From an uncultured Stenotrophomonas sp. (GTDB lineage: Bacteria > Pseudomonadota > Gammaproteobacteria > Xanthomonadales > Xanthomonadaceae): a DNA stretch of 64,000 nt. A program made the translations under genes and the position numbers. Below are positions 34,785 to 43,542 of this stretch, piece by piece. Numbering within the stretch: the first letter of the stretch is position 1; the number at the start of each line of letters is the position of its first letter. The DNA lies in the NCBI GenBank assembly GCA_913775725.1, contig CAJYNG010000022.1, positions 186,001 to 250,000 on the forward strand, in the 5' to 3' direction. The notes beneath the pieces were generated by a model that saw only the letters and a list, made by a program, of their open reading frames with translations, searched no databases and was not told the origin of the DNA.

Positions 34785-35222
34785 TCAGTACACGGCCAGA
34801 TGACTGCAACCACGCCGCTGTGGTTGCCCTTCCATCGTCACCTGCACACTGGCCAGCGTGTCCACGCCTTCGGTGTTGCGGCACGACTCGTGCTTGATCT
34901 CGACGATGGTCGGCTGCTTGTCCAGCTCACCGTTGAGGACGATCAGCGAACCGGGTGCATCGGCCGGCTGGCCGAGGTAGCGCAGCACGCCCTTGTGGGT
35001 GCGGCCATCGGCACTGAGGCTGGCGTCGTGGTTGCCCTTGCCGGTGGAGGCGATCTCGATGCGCCAGCCGGCACCACCGCCGGCGAAGGCCGGCACCGGA
35101 CTCAGGTCGGCAGCGATGGAAGGATGGCGAGGCGCGTCGGCGCTGGTCCGGGAAGCGGTCGAAGCACAGCCGGCCAACAACCCGGCCAGCAGTGCCGTGG
35201 CAACCACAGGGCGAAAGATCAT
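34785..35222 (-). CDS. Small hypothetical lipoprotein
   Basis: A 145-residue putative lipoprotein with signal MIFRPVVATALLAGLLAGC and lipobox LAGC. The mature part has two further Cys (ESCRNTEG, RRGCSHLAV) and a segment DGRTHKGVLRYLGQPAD. A GTG start at 35231 is possible but neither start has a clear Shine-Dalgarno sequence. It precedes the GNAT gene by 14 bases. Family not recognised. Confidence 0.6.
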   Translation of the reverse strand: MIFRPVVATALLAGLLAGCASTASRTSADAPRHPSIAADLSPVPAFAGGGAGWRIEIASTGKGNHDASLSADGRTHKGVLRYLGQPADAPGSLIVLNGELDKQPTIVEIKHESCRNTEGVDTLASVQVTMEGQPQRRGCSHLAVY

Positions 35223-35291
35223 GGAGGGCACCTGCAGCGATCGGAAGCCCAGTCTAGGCAGGACCGCGTACGCCGGCGATGAATGCCACGA

Positions 35292-37034
35292 TCAGCGGGT
35301 GCCTCGACCGCCCCCTGCCACCCGTACCCGATCACGCCCCTGCGCCTTGGCCCGGTACATGGCCGCATCTGCGGCACGCAGCAGGGTGCGCCAGCCCAGC
35401 GCGTCGGTGCCGCCCTCGGCCACGCCGAAACTGGCGGTCACCCGCAGCACGGTGCCGCCGGCCAGCGCGATGTCCATCTGCTGCAGGGCCAATCGCAATG
35501 ACTCGGCCAGCTGGCGGCCACCGGCCAGATCGCCGTCAGCCAGCAGCACCAGGAACTCCTCGCCGCCATAACGGGCGATGCTGTCGCTGCGGCGCAGGTG
35601 GTGCTGCAGCAACTGCGCCACCTGCACCAGCACTTCATCACCAGCTTCATGGCCATGGCCATCGTTGATCGCCTTGAAGCGATCCACGTCCAGCAGGATC
35701 ACCACGGCGCTTGCGTCGCCTCCGGCGTGTCTCTGCTGCACCACCTCCTCCAGTGCGCGCCGGTTCAACAGTCCGGTCAGCTCGTCGGTGCCAGCGAGCT
35801 GGCGCAGCTCGCTGGTCAGTGCCGAGCGCTCGCGCGATTTCTCACGCAGTACTTCGATGGCATCGAACAGGCGCTGCATCTCGGCCAGCGGATGGGTGAC
35901 ATGCTGCTCCGGGCCGGGTGCATCCGTGGCGAGCTGGATCACCTGCTTCTGTGCCTGCAGCAGTGGCTGCAGGATCTGCAGGTGGGCGATACGCAGGGCC
36001 ACGCCCAGCACCACCAGCGTGCCCAGCGCGGTCGCCACCAGCACCGCCAGGCGCATGGCCTCACGGTTGCGGGTGCGCTCGAAGCGGGCGATGGACACGC
36101 TCAGGTAGCCATCGCGCAACGCCTCAAGCGACTGCAGGGTGGGCACGTAGCGCGCGGTGAACTCGGCAGCGGTCCACGGCGGTGGTACGCCACGGCGGCC
36201 ATCCTCGATCAACTGCTCGATCATCGGCAGCGATTCACCGAAGAACTGCCGACGCGCCATGTCCCAATGCCATGACAATTCCGGGTCACTGCGGAACACC
36301 GACTCATGGCTTCCCGCCAACCGCCACAGCTCCAGCAGGCGGCCCTCGGTCTGCAGTGCAGCGCGTACCTGTTCCTCGCGCCATGCCCCCGGTACCGCGA
36401 CCGGCGCCATCACGTTCGAGGCCAGGCGGCCGCCATGTTCGCGAAGATCGATCAGCACCTGACCCTGCATCGCTGGAATCGCCGCTTCACGGTCGGCGCT
36501 GACCAGCACGTTGATCTGCGCCGAAGTCAGCAGGTGCAGGCGATCAACCACGGCGAACATGCTGCTGATTGCACGCTCCACCTCCTCCACCCGGCGCGCA
36601 TCGTGCGGTTGTGCCACCACCCGGTCCACCGCAGTGCGCGCCAACTGCAGGCGACGTTGCGCGTCGGCCAGCAGTGCATGCTCGTCGACCACGCCCGGAT
36701 CGGCCTTGAACACGGTGTCCAGCTGCAGCAGGGCGGTGTCGACCCGCTTGCGCGCGGCCCCCAGCTGCGCGGCCAGCCGCGCCTGTTCGGCGGCGTCGGC
36801 CGGGTCAGCCCCCAGCAGGCTGTTGGCCGGGCCGCGCTCGGCCGAAGCCAGGTTTGCGAGATCGAAGGTCTGCCGCAACTGGCGCAGGCTGGCCAGGTTG
36901 TCTTCGGCGCCGGTGTAGCGCAACGTGCCCTGGACCAGTGCGATGGCCATCAACGGCAACGTGCACACCACGAACAGCCCAGCCAGGATCCAGACCCAGG
37001 TCCGCAACCTGATGGGCGATGCCTTGCCGGCCAT
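35292..37034 (-). CDS. Membrane diguanylate cyclase with periplasmic sensor
   Basis: A 580-residue GGDEF protein making cyclic-di-GMP. Two membrane segments (about residues 12-35 and 340-362) flank a large helical periplasmic sensor; a coiled region (LFDAIEVLREKSRERSALTSELRQLA) leads to the catalytic domain. The active site is GGEEF (RYGGEEFLVLLA), and an RxxD inhibitory site (RRSD, five residues upstream) is present, so product feedback is likely. ATG 37034 has a well-placed AGGGGAA. Confidence 0.9.
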   Translation of the reverse strand: MAGKASPIRLRTWVWILAGLFVVCTLPLMAIALVQGTLRYTGAEDNLASLRQLRQTFDLANLASAERGPANSLLGADPADAAEQARLAAQLGAARKRVDTALLQLDTVFKADPGVVDEHALLADAQRRLQLARTAVDRVVAQPHDARRVEEVERAISSMFAVVDRLHLLTSAQINVLVSADREAAIPAMQGQVLIDLREHGGRLASNVMAPVAVPGAWREEQVRAALQTEGRLLELWRLAGSHESVFRSDPELSWHWDMARRQFFGESLPMIEQLIEDGRRGVPPPWTAAEFTARYVPTLQSLEALRDGYLSVSIARFERTRNREAMRLAVLVATALGTLVVLGVALRIAHLQILQPLLQAQKQVIQLATDAPGPEQHVTHPLAEMQRLFDAIEVLREKSRERSALTSELRQLAGTDELTGLLNRRALEEVVQQRHAGGDASAVVILLDVDRFKAINDGHGHEAGDEVLVQVAQLLQHHLRRSDSIARYGGEEFLVLLADGDLAGGRQLAESLRLALQQMDIALAGGTVLRVTASFGVAEGGTDALGWRTLLRAADAAMYRAKAQGRDRVRVAGGGRGTR

Positions 37035-37196
37035 GCAGAATTCCCCTGAAGTGCGGCTCACTGTAGCGAGCGGCTCCGGCGGCGCCAAGCCAGCGCCGTA
37101 CGATCCGCAGGGGTGGATATAGCGCAGCGCGCGCGAACGCGCCGACAACGCCGGCGCCCCCCGTCCAGCCGGTCAGATGCGACAGGTCACGCCGGG

Positions 37197-38222
37197 TCAG
37201 ATCCAGCGCTGGTCGACCAGTTCGCGCTTCACGTAGGCGTAGAACACCGGCGCCGCCACCAGACCGGGCAGGCCGAACGCCGCTTCCATCACCAGCATGG
37301 CCAGCAGCAGCTCCCAGGCGCGCGCCTGGATTTCACCGCCGACGATACGCGCGTTGAGGAAGTATTCCAGTTTGTGGATCACGATCAGGTACAGCAGCGC
37401 GGCCACTGCCACGTAGAACGAGACCGACAGCGCGACGATGGTGATGATCGTGTTGGAGATGATGTTGCCCACCACTGGCAGCAGGCCGGCGATGAAGGTG
37501 ATCAGTACCAGCGTCTTGGACAGTGGCAGGTGCACGCCGAACAGCGGCAGCACGCCCAGCAGGAAGATCGCGGTGAACACGGTGTTGAGCAGGGATATCT
37601 TCACCTGCGCGAACACCACCTGGCGGAACGCGGTGGCCAGGCGGCTGGTGCGCCCGATCAGTTCCTGCGCCAGCGGCCCCATCTTCGGCAGCGGAAGTTC
37701 GTCGTACAGCGCGATCATCGCGCCCAGCACCATGCCGATCAGCACGCGTACGCCCACCTGCACCACCGACGTTCCGGCCACGCCCAGCTGGCGCTGGTGC
37801 TCGGCAGCCCAGTCATTCAGCGCCGCGCGCAGCGCCGGCATGTCCTCGGGGATATACGGCTGCAGCAGCGCCGGCACCTGGTGGCGCGATGAATTGAGGA
37901 TGTCCATCAGCCGCGCCAGCAGTGCGTCCGGCCCGCCGGTCTCGTTGCGGAAGAACGACGCCACACCGATCCCGGCCAGCACCAGTCCGCTGATGATGAT
38001 CGCCGACAGCACGATCACCGCGATTGCCCGTGCCCGTCCCGGCGGCAGCCTGCCTTCCACGGTCGACGCCAGCACGTGGGTCAGCTGGAACACCAGCAGC
38101 CCCGACAGCAGGGTTACCACCAGGCCCAGCTTCAACGCCAGCCACATGCCCAGCAGCATCATCAGCCAGGCCGCGATCCTCGGAACAGGGGGCTTGGGCT
38201 GGGCAACAAGGGCGTCTTGCAT
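37197..38222 (-). CDS. AI-2E family transporter (PerM-like)
   Basis: A 341-residue inner-membrane protein of the AI-2E transporter / PerM family with about eight hydrophobic segments. The C-terminal half has typical motifs: KTLVLITFIAGLLPVVGNIISNTI, YFLNARIVGGEIQARAWELL and PVFYAYVKREL. Family members are proposed exporters of diverse metabolites, including Na+/H+ antiport; the name does not prove AI-2 transport. ATG 38222 chosen over upstream in-frame starts that give an Arg/Pro-rich leader. Confidence 0.87.
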   Translation of the reverse strand: MQDALVAQPKPPVPRIAAWLMMLLGMWLALKLGLVVTLLSGLLVFQLTHVLASTVEGRLPPGRARAIAVIVLSAIIISGLVLAGIGVASFFRNETGGPDALLARLMDILNSSRHQVPALLQPYIPEDMPALRAALNDWAAEHQRQLGVAGTSVVQVGVRVLIGMVLGAMIALYDELPLPKMGPLAQELIGRTSRLATAFRQVVFAQVKISLLNTVFTAIFLLGVLPLFGVHLPLSKTLVLITFIAGLLPVVGNIISNTIITIVALSVSFYVAVAALLYLIVIHKLEYFLNARIVGGEIQARAWELLLAMLVMEAAFGLPGLVAAPVFYAYVKRELVDQRWI

Positions 38223-38348
38223 GGGCGGCACGTCCGGGCGGGGTGGCCCATGGTAGAGGATTGCCGTGGTGATGCCGCGTGCAGGATGAATGGCCGTTAC
38301 GCCGCGATTGCAGAGGCGGCCGACCGGCATCGGCCCGGCCCCCTCGGC

Positions 38349-39200
38349 TCAGGCTCGATCCAGGGCGAGGTAACGAGCGGTACGCACGATCGCCTCGCGT
38401 TCGCCGAAGCTGGCCAGATCGCCGGCAATACGCCCACTGTCCCCGCTCGCGGCGATCTCCTGCAGCGTGCGCTGCATGGCCCGGATCGCGGCCCGTTGCA
38501 GGTCCGAGGGGATGATGACCAAGCGGTAGTCGAGTTCGGCCAGCCGTTCCACTGGCACCAGCGGCGTCTTGCCACTGTGGAACATGTTGATCAGCTTCGG
38601 CCCGGGCACCCGCTGCGAGATCGCCTCGATCTGTTCCAGGGTTTCCGGTGCCTCGACGAAGATCATGTCCGCGCCCGCGTCCACATAGGCCTGCGCCCGT
38701 CCGATGGCTGCGTCCAGGCCCTCGCAGGCGATGGCATCGGTACGCGCAATGATCATCAGCTCCGGATCGTGCCGTGCCTGGCAGGCGACCCGGATCTTCG
38801 TGCACATCTCGGCTGCGTCGACCAGTGTCTTGTCGTCCAGGTGCCCGCAGCGTTTGGGGAACGCCTGGTCCTCGATATGCAGCGCGGCGACGCCTGCCCG
38901 CTCGAATGCACGCACCGTACGCTCCACGTTGGCGCTGCCGCCGAAACCGGTGTCGGCGTCGGCGACTACCGGCAGGTCGCAGGCATCCACGATCCGCTCG
39001 ATCTGCGCCAGTACTTCGGTGAATCCGAGCAGCCCGATGTCGGGCACGCCGGCCGAACGCGCGATGGCGCCGCCACTGGCATACACCGCCTCGAACCCGG
39101 TCAGCTCCACCAGGCGGGCCGACAGGCCGTCGAAGACCCCCGGTGCGATCACGCTGCGGCCGTGCCCGAGCAGGTGACGCAGCTGGCGTGTCTTCTTCAT
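38349..39200 (-). CDS. Isocitrate lyase/PEP mutase superfamily enzyme
   Basis: A 283-residue TIM-barrel enzyme of the ICL/PEPM superfamily. Active-site features are present: YASGGAIARS, ADADTGFGG (metal-binding Asp), IEDQAFPKRCGH with the catalytic Cys of lyases (KRCGH as in methylisocitrate lyase), and EAPETLEQIE. The product may be a 2-methylisocitrate lyase-like or oxaloacetate decarboxylase-like enzyme; no prp genes are adjacent, so methylcitrate cycle is not supported. It is divergent from a LysR regulator. Confidence 0.82.
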   Translation of the reverse strand: MKKTRQLRHLLGHGRSVIAPGVFDGLSARLVELTGFEAVYASGGAIARSAGVPDIGLLGFTEVLAQIERIVDACDLPVVADADTGFGGSANVERTVRAFERAGVAALHIEDQAFPKRCGHLDDKTLVDAAEMCTKIRVACQARHDPELMIIARTDAIACEGLDAAIGRAQAYVDAGADMIFVEAPETLEQIEAISQRVPGPKLINMFHSGKTPLVPVERLAELDYRLVIIPSDLQRAAIRAMQRTLQEIAASGDSGRIAGDLASFGEREAIVRTARYLALDRA

Positions 39201-39248
39201 GTGGTCTCCCTTGCAGATGGACATTTGGCGTGGGATACCGATGATGTT

Positions 39249-39263
39249 GTCGCCACCGGCGAC
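39249..39263. promoter_or_regulatory. LysR-type operator between the lyase and its regulator
   Basis: GTCGCC-ACC-GGCGAC, a perfect dyad with a T-N11-A core (T39250, A39262), lies midway in the 108-bp divergent intergenic region. Confidence 0.45.
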
Positions 39264-39308
39264 CGTCCAATACCGTGTTCGTACAGCATCAGAACGTCTG
39301 AGGTTCCA

Positions 39309-40205
39309 ATGGAACTGCGCCACCTGCGCTACTTCGTCATGACCGCCCAGCTGCAGAGCTTCACCAGGGCCGCCGAAGCCCTGCACATTGCCCAGCCGCC
39401 GCTGGGGCAGCAGATCCGTGCACTGGAGGAAGAGATCGGAACGCCGTTGTTCCATCGCCAGGGACGCGGCATCGTGCTCAGCGATGCCGGGCGGGTGTTC
39501 TGGAAAGCGGCGGAGGACATCCTCGCGCGCGTCGACCAGGCCAAGGAAGAGGCATTGCGCGCCGCGCGCGGCGAGGTCGGCACGTTGACACTGGGGTTGA
39601 CCGAATCGGCAACCTACAACGAGGTGGTCACCGCGCTGATGCGCAGCTTCCAGCGGGCGCATCCGGCAGTGCAGGTGCAGCTGGTCGAAGATGGCAGTGA
39701 ATCCCTGGTCCGGCGCCTGGATGACGGCGAGCTCGATGCAGTGATCGTGCGCCCGCCGTTTTCCGGTAGCGGTGAACGGGTGACACAGCAACTCAGTGCC
39801 GAGCCGCTGGTGGCGGTGCTGCCGGCCGATCACGCGTTGGCGTGCCGGACGAGCATCGCGCTGGTCGAGCTGCGCGATGAGCGTTTCATCCTGTTCTCGC
39901 GGAAATCGGGCCAGGGCCTGAGTGCAGACGTGGTCGCCGCCTGCCGCAGCCAGGGGTTCACTCCGGCCATCCAGCAGGAAGCGCCGCAGGTGGCTTCAGC
40001 GATCAACCTTGCCGCCGCCGGCCTGGGTATCGCCATTGTCCCGGCGTCCATGCAGAGCATGCACCGGAGCGGCCTGGCCTTTGTTGCACTGGAGCTGGGC
40101 ATGCCGACCACCACGCTGCAGTTGGCGGTGCGTTGCGATCCTCGCGCGACGGCCGCCCAGCTGCTGGCCTGCGCCAGAGACGTGGCAACACCTCATTCGC
40201 CATAG
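39309..40205 (+). CDS. LysR-type regulator divergent from the lyase
   Basis: A 298-residue LysR-type regulator with N-terminal MELRHLRYFVMTAQLQSFTRAAEALHIAQPPLGQQIRALE, the helix-turn-helix of the CatR/BenM-like branch (PPLGQQIRALE). The effector domain shows LTLGLTESATYNE and IVPASMQSM. It probably controls the lyase gene. Its 3' end overlaps the convergent GGDEF gene by 13 bases. Confidence 0.85.
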   Translation: MELRHLRYFVMTAQLQSFTRAAEALHIAQPPLGQQIRALEEEIGTPLFHRQGRGIVLSDAGRVFWKAAEDILARVDQAKEEALRAARGEVGTLTLGLTESATYNEVVTALMRSFQRAHPAVQVQLVEDGSESLVRRLDDGELDAVIVRPPFSGSGERVTQQLSAEPLVAVLPADHALACRTSIALVELRDERFILFSRKSGQGLSADVVAACRSQGFTPAIQQEAPQVASAINLAAAGLGIAIVPASMQSMHRSGLAFVALELGMPTTTLQLAVRCDPRATAAQLLACARDVATPHSP

Positions 40206-41245
40206 CTGGCGTTGTTCTTGCCCTGCCGCTTGGCGTGGTAGAGCGCTCGGTCGGCCAGTGCCAGCCAGTCCTCGACACTGCCACCACGCGGCGTGGCGGC
40301 AATGCCGATGCTTACGCTGAACTCCACGCCCGGCGTGATCTGGCGCGCGGCCTCGAGCAGATGCAGGCGCACCCGCTCGGCCACGTGCATCGCATCGACG
40401 GGCGCGCAGTCGTGCAACAGCACCACGAACTCATCGCCTCCCAGCCGCGCCGGGGTATCACCGGGCCGCGCAAACGTGCGCAGTGTTGCAGCGATATGCC
40501 GCAGTACCTCGTCGCCCGCGCGGTGGCCAAGCGAATCATTGATGCGCTTGAAGTCATCCACATCGAGCATCAACAGGCAGGCAAAGCCGCCCTGGCCCTG
40601 CGCCCGGTCCAGTGCCTGCTGCGCACGCAGGATCAGGAAGCCACGGTTGGCCAGCTCCACCAGCGGATCCATCCGGCTCAGCCGCTGCAGCTGCCGGTTC
40701 TGCGATTTGACCCGGCGTGCCAGCTGCCAGCTGAGGATGCTCAGCCCGATGCCGTAGACGAACAGGAACGGCACACTGAGCACGATCGTGCGCTGCGAGG
40801 AAACGGGTTGGTAAGGGAAGCCGAGCGCCCACCAGGTGATCGCGAATCCCAGCACCAGCGCCAGCGTGGCCCGCATCGCCAAGCGCACGCCACCGGCGGC
40901 AATCTTGTCGGCGACCAGCAGCGCAGCGAACAACGCGCTGGGGACCGCGCTCAGCGCCATGAAGGCGATCCAGCCGCCACCGAAGAAGGAGTCGGCAACC
41001 ATGCTGCGGAACTGCGCTTGTGCGGGCTGACGGGCGCGCTGGGTCAGCACCAGCGCAAGCGCCGGCCACACCAATGCATTGAGCAACAGCAACGCCCAGG
41101 CCCACAGGCCGTCCTGACGCTCAAGAATGATCGAGGCGATGGGAATCGCACCCAGCCCATTGCCGACGAAGCGCATCCAGCCGATGCGACGTGCCGCGCC
41201 GATGCCTTCGACTGCGACTTCCGTCGAGTCAGTCAAGAACGGCAT
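40193..41245 (-). CDS. MASE2-like membrane diguanylate cyclase
   Basis: A 350-residue GGDEF protein. The N-terminal ~170 residues hold about six hydrophobic segments beginning RRIGWMRFVGNGLGAIP, like a MASE2 sensor (AdrA-type). The C-terminal cyclase has LGGDEFVVLL and an RxxD inhibitory site (RPGD, five residues before). ATG 41245 is preceded by AAGGGGG. It is convergent with, and overlaps, the LysR gene. Confidence 0.88.
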   Translation of the reverse strand: MPFLTDSTEVAVEGIGAARRIGWMRFVGNGLGAIPIASIILERQDGLWAWALLLLNALVWPALALVLTQRARQPAQAQFRSMVADSFFGGGWIAFMALSAVPSALFAALLVADKIAAGGVRLAMRATLALVLGFAITWWALGFPYQPVSSQRTIVLSVPFLFVYGIGLSILSWQLARRVKSQNRQLQRLSRMDPLVELANRGFLILRAQQALDRAQGQGGFACLLMLDVDDFKRINDSLGHRAGDEVLRHIAATLRTFARPGDTPARLGGDEFVVLLHDCAPVDAMHVAERVRLHLLEAARQITPGVEFSVSIGIAATPRGGSVEDWLALADRALYHAKRQGKNNASYGE

Positions 41246-41359
41246 AGCCGACCCCCTTGCGCGATCGCACGTTCCACCCAGCCCCTTGCCGGGCTGCCCA
41301 TGCCGAGTCTGACAGCTCTGCGTCAATTCGGGATCAAGAACTCGGCAGCGGCCCTGCCC

Positions 41360-42367
41360 TCATCCGGCCCTGGGTGCAGCCGTCGAGCCCCGCAGCATCA
41401 GGCTGAAATCCAGCGTCTGCTGCAGCGGCACATCCACGTGTTCGATGATGGCAAGCAGCAGGTTGACCGCACGCTCACCAATCTCCCGCATCGGCTGCCT
41501 GATCGTTGTCAGCGGCGGCGTGAGGTAGCGCGAGGAGGCCAGGTCGTCAAAGCCGACGATGGACAGGTCCTCCGGCACGCGGATGCCCAGCTCCCGGCAG
41601 GCTGCCAGGGTACCCAGCGCCATCTGGTCGCTGAAACAGAAGACCGCAGTCGGTACCGGCGCGGCGGCCAACATCGCCATCGCGGCCGCATGGCCCGACT
41701 CCACCGAAAAGTCGCCCGGCACGATGTTCAGCTGGCGCAGGCGTCCACGCGCCTTGCCGGCCGCCCGGACCCCTTCCAGCCGTTGCTGGTGCAGCGGATT
41801 GTCGGGGGGGCCACCGACCACCGCAATGCGTTCGTGTCCCAGCCCATACAGGTGTTCCATCACCGCGCGCGCGGCGGCGGCATTGTCGATGTGGACGCTG
41901 GGAATGCCCAGCGCGGGATCGAACTCGCAGCCGTTGACCACCGGCGCGGCGGCACCCCGCTGTTCGACGATGTCACGCGCCGTGGGTGGCAGGCGATGCC
42001 CCAGCACGATCATGCCGTCGGCCTCGTTGCGCCGGAGCATCTGTGCATAGCGCTCCTCGCGATCCGGTTGATGCTGGGTGTCCCCCAGCAGGACCGCGTA
42101 GCCAACGGCCTGCGCTGCGTCCTCCGCACCCTGCAGGATCTGGGCGAAGAACGGATTGGCGATGTCCGGGACGGTGACCAGGATCTTGCCGCTGCGCTGG
42201 GTCTTGAGCGTGCGGGCCACCGTGTTGGGCACATAGCCCAGCGCAGCGGCGGCCTGCTCGATGCGCGCACGGGTGGCCGGCAGGACTTTGTCCGGCCGCG
42301 AAAGCGCCCGCGACACCGTACCTGCGGAGACGCCGACGTGCTTTGCGATGTCGTAGATGGTGGCCAT
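41360..42367 (-). CDS. LacI-family regulator of the 3-keto-glycoside cluster
   Basis: A 335-residue LacI/GalR repressor. The N-terminal DNA-binding domain is MATIYDIAKHVGVSAGTVSRALSRPDKVLP, with the hinge ALGYVPNTVARTLKTQRS. The C-terminal sugar-binding domain is complete (IVGFDDLASSRYLTPPLTTIRQP). It is divergent from the first operon gene and a perfect palindrome lies in the shared control region; the same palindrome is upstream of the opposing operon at 51 kb. It is therefore the likely repressor of both operons and of itself. Confidence 0.88.
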   Translation of the reverse strand: MATIYDIAKHVGVSAGTVSRALSRPDKVLPATRARIEQAAAALGYVPNTVARTLKTQRSGKILVTVPDIANPFFAQILQGAEDAAQAVGYAVLLGDTQHQPDREERYAQMLRRNEADGMIVLGHRLPPTARDIVEQRGAAAPVVNGCEFDPALGIPSVHIDNAAAARAVMEHLYGLGHERIAVVGGPPDNPLHQQRLEGVRAAGKARGRLRQLNIVPGDFSVESGHAAAMAMLAAAPVPTAVFCFSDQMALGTLAACRELGIRVPEDLSIVGFDDLASSRYLTPPLTTIRQPMREIGERAVNLLLAIIEHVDVPLQQTLDFSLMLRGSTAAPRAG

Positions 42368-42427
42368 GGCGTTAGTTCTCCTGCCCGCTGTGCACTGCAC
42401 AACAGGTCCTGCGTGAGCCCCTGCTAG

Positions 42428-42447
42428 GATAATGCAATCGATTGCAT
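42428..42447 (+). promoter_or_regulatory. -10 region overlapping LacI-type operator of the forward operon
   Basis: The operator ATGCAATCGATTGCAT (42432-42447) is a 16-bp perfect palindrome, typical of LacI-family sites with a central CG. It overlaps a GATAAT -10-like hexamer (42428-42433). Located between the LacI gene and the isomerase gene, so binding would block both. The core TGCAATCGATTGCA recurs at 51136-51149. Confidence 0.75.
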
Positions 42448-42462
42448 CGAGGGCGAATCACG

Positions 42463-43515
42463 TTGAAGACGCTCAAGGGTCCAGCGCTGTTCCTGGCGCA
42501 GTTCATCGGCGACGCAGCTCCTTTTGATCGGCTGGACACGCTGGCCGGGTGGGCCGCGGGTCTGGGCTATTCTGGCGTACAAGTCCCGACCACGGCGCCC
42601 CACCTGTTCGATCTGGCCGAGGCCGCGCGCAGCCAGGCGTACTGCGACGATATTGCCGGCATGCTGGCCGGTCATGGCGTGCAGATCACCGAGCTGTCCA
42701 CCCATCTGCAGGGGCAGCTGGTCGCAGTCCATCCGGCCTACGACAGCCTGTTTGACGGATTCGCACCCGCGGACAAGCGCGGCGATCCCGCCGCCCGCCA
42801 GGCCTGGGCAGTGGAACAGCTACTGTTGGCCGCCAAAGCCAGCCAGCGCCTGGGGCTGACCGCGCATGCCACGTTCTCCGGCGCATTGGCCTGGCCCTAT
42901 TTCTATCCCTGGCCGCAGCGCCCACCGGGACTGGTGGAGGAGGCCTTCGCCGAACTCGGCCGCCGCTGGCGCCCCATCCTCGATGCGTTCGATGCCTGCG
43001 GCGTGGACCTGTGCTTCGAGATCCACCCGGGGGAGGACCTGCACGACGGCGCGACCTTCGAGCGCTTCCTCGATGTGGTCGATCACCACCCGCGCGCGAA
43101 GATCCTGTACGACCCCAGCCATCTGCTGCTGCAGCAGATGGACTACCTGGGTTTCATCGACCGCTACCACGCGCGCATCGGCGCCTTCCATGTGAAGGAT
43201 GCGGAGTACCACGCCAGTGCCAGCAGCGGCGTTTACGGCGGCTACCAGAACTGGATCGATCGCCCGGGCCGGTTCCGTTCACCCGGTGACGGCCAGATCG
43301 ACTTCAAGGCGATCTTCTCCAAGCTCGCCCAGTACGACTTCCCCGGATGGGCGGTACTGGAATGGGAGTGCTGCCTGAAGCACCCGGAAGACGGCGCACG
43401 CGAGGGTGCCGCCTTCATCCGCGACCACATCATCCGGGTCACCGAGCGCGCCTTCGACGACTTCGCCGACAGCGGCACCGACGCCGCATCACTGCACCGC
43501 ATGCTGGGAATCTGA
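42463..43515 (+). CDS. Sugar phosphate isomerase/epimerase-type TIM barrel
   Basis: A 350-residue TIM-barrel enzyme of the xylose-isomerase-like (IolE/IolI) family, cytoplasmic. Metal-ligand motifs are visible: CFEIHPGED (Glu), YDPSHLLLQQ (Asp/His), IGAFHVKDAEY (His/Asp) and VLEWECC (Glu). Translation probably starts at TTG 42463 (MKTLKGPALFLAQ), 9 bases past GAGGG; an earlier TTG at 42442 overlaps the operator. First gene of the forward operon; likely acts on oxidised sugars derived from the pathway. Confidence 0.8.
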   Translation: MKTLKGPALFLAQFIGDAAPFDRLDTLAGWAAGLGYSGVQVPTTAPHLFDLAEAARSQAYCDDIAGMLAGHGVQITELSTHLQGQLVAVHPAYDSLFDGFAPADKRGDPAARQAWAVEQLLLAAKASQRLGLTAHATFSGALAWPYFYPWPQRPPGLVEEAFAELGRRWRPILDAFDACGVDLCFEIHPGEDLHDGATFERFLDVVDHHPRAKILYDPSHLLLQQMDYLGFIDRYHARIGAFHVKDAEYHASASSGVYGGYQNWIDRPGRFRSPGDGQIDFKAIFSKLAQYDFPGWAVLEWECCLKHPEDGAREGAAFIRDHIIRVTERAFDDFADSGTDAASLHRMLGI

Positions 43516-43542
43516 GCTGACACCGCCCCGGGAGGGCAAGCC

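Noticed and set aside
42442-42462. TTG start at 42442 for the first isomerase gene
   Set aside because: It lies inside the operator palindrome and adds a non-family N-terminus; TTG 42463 has the Shine-Dalgarno sequence.
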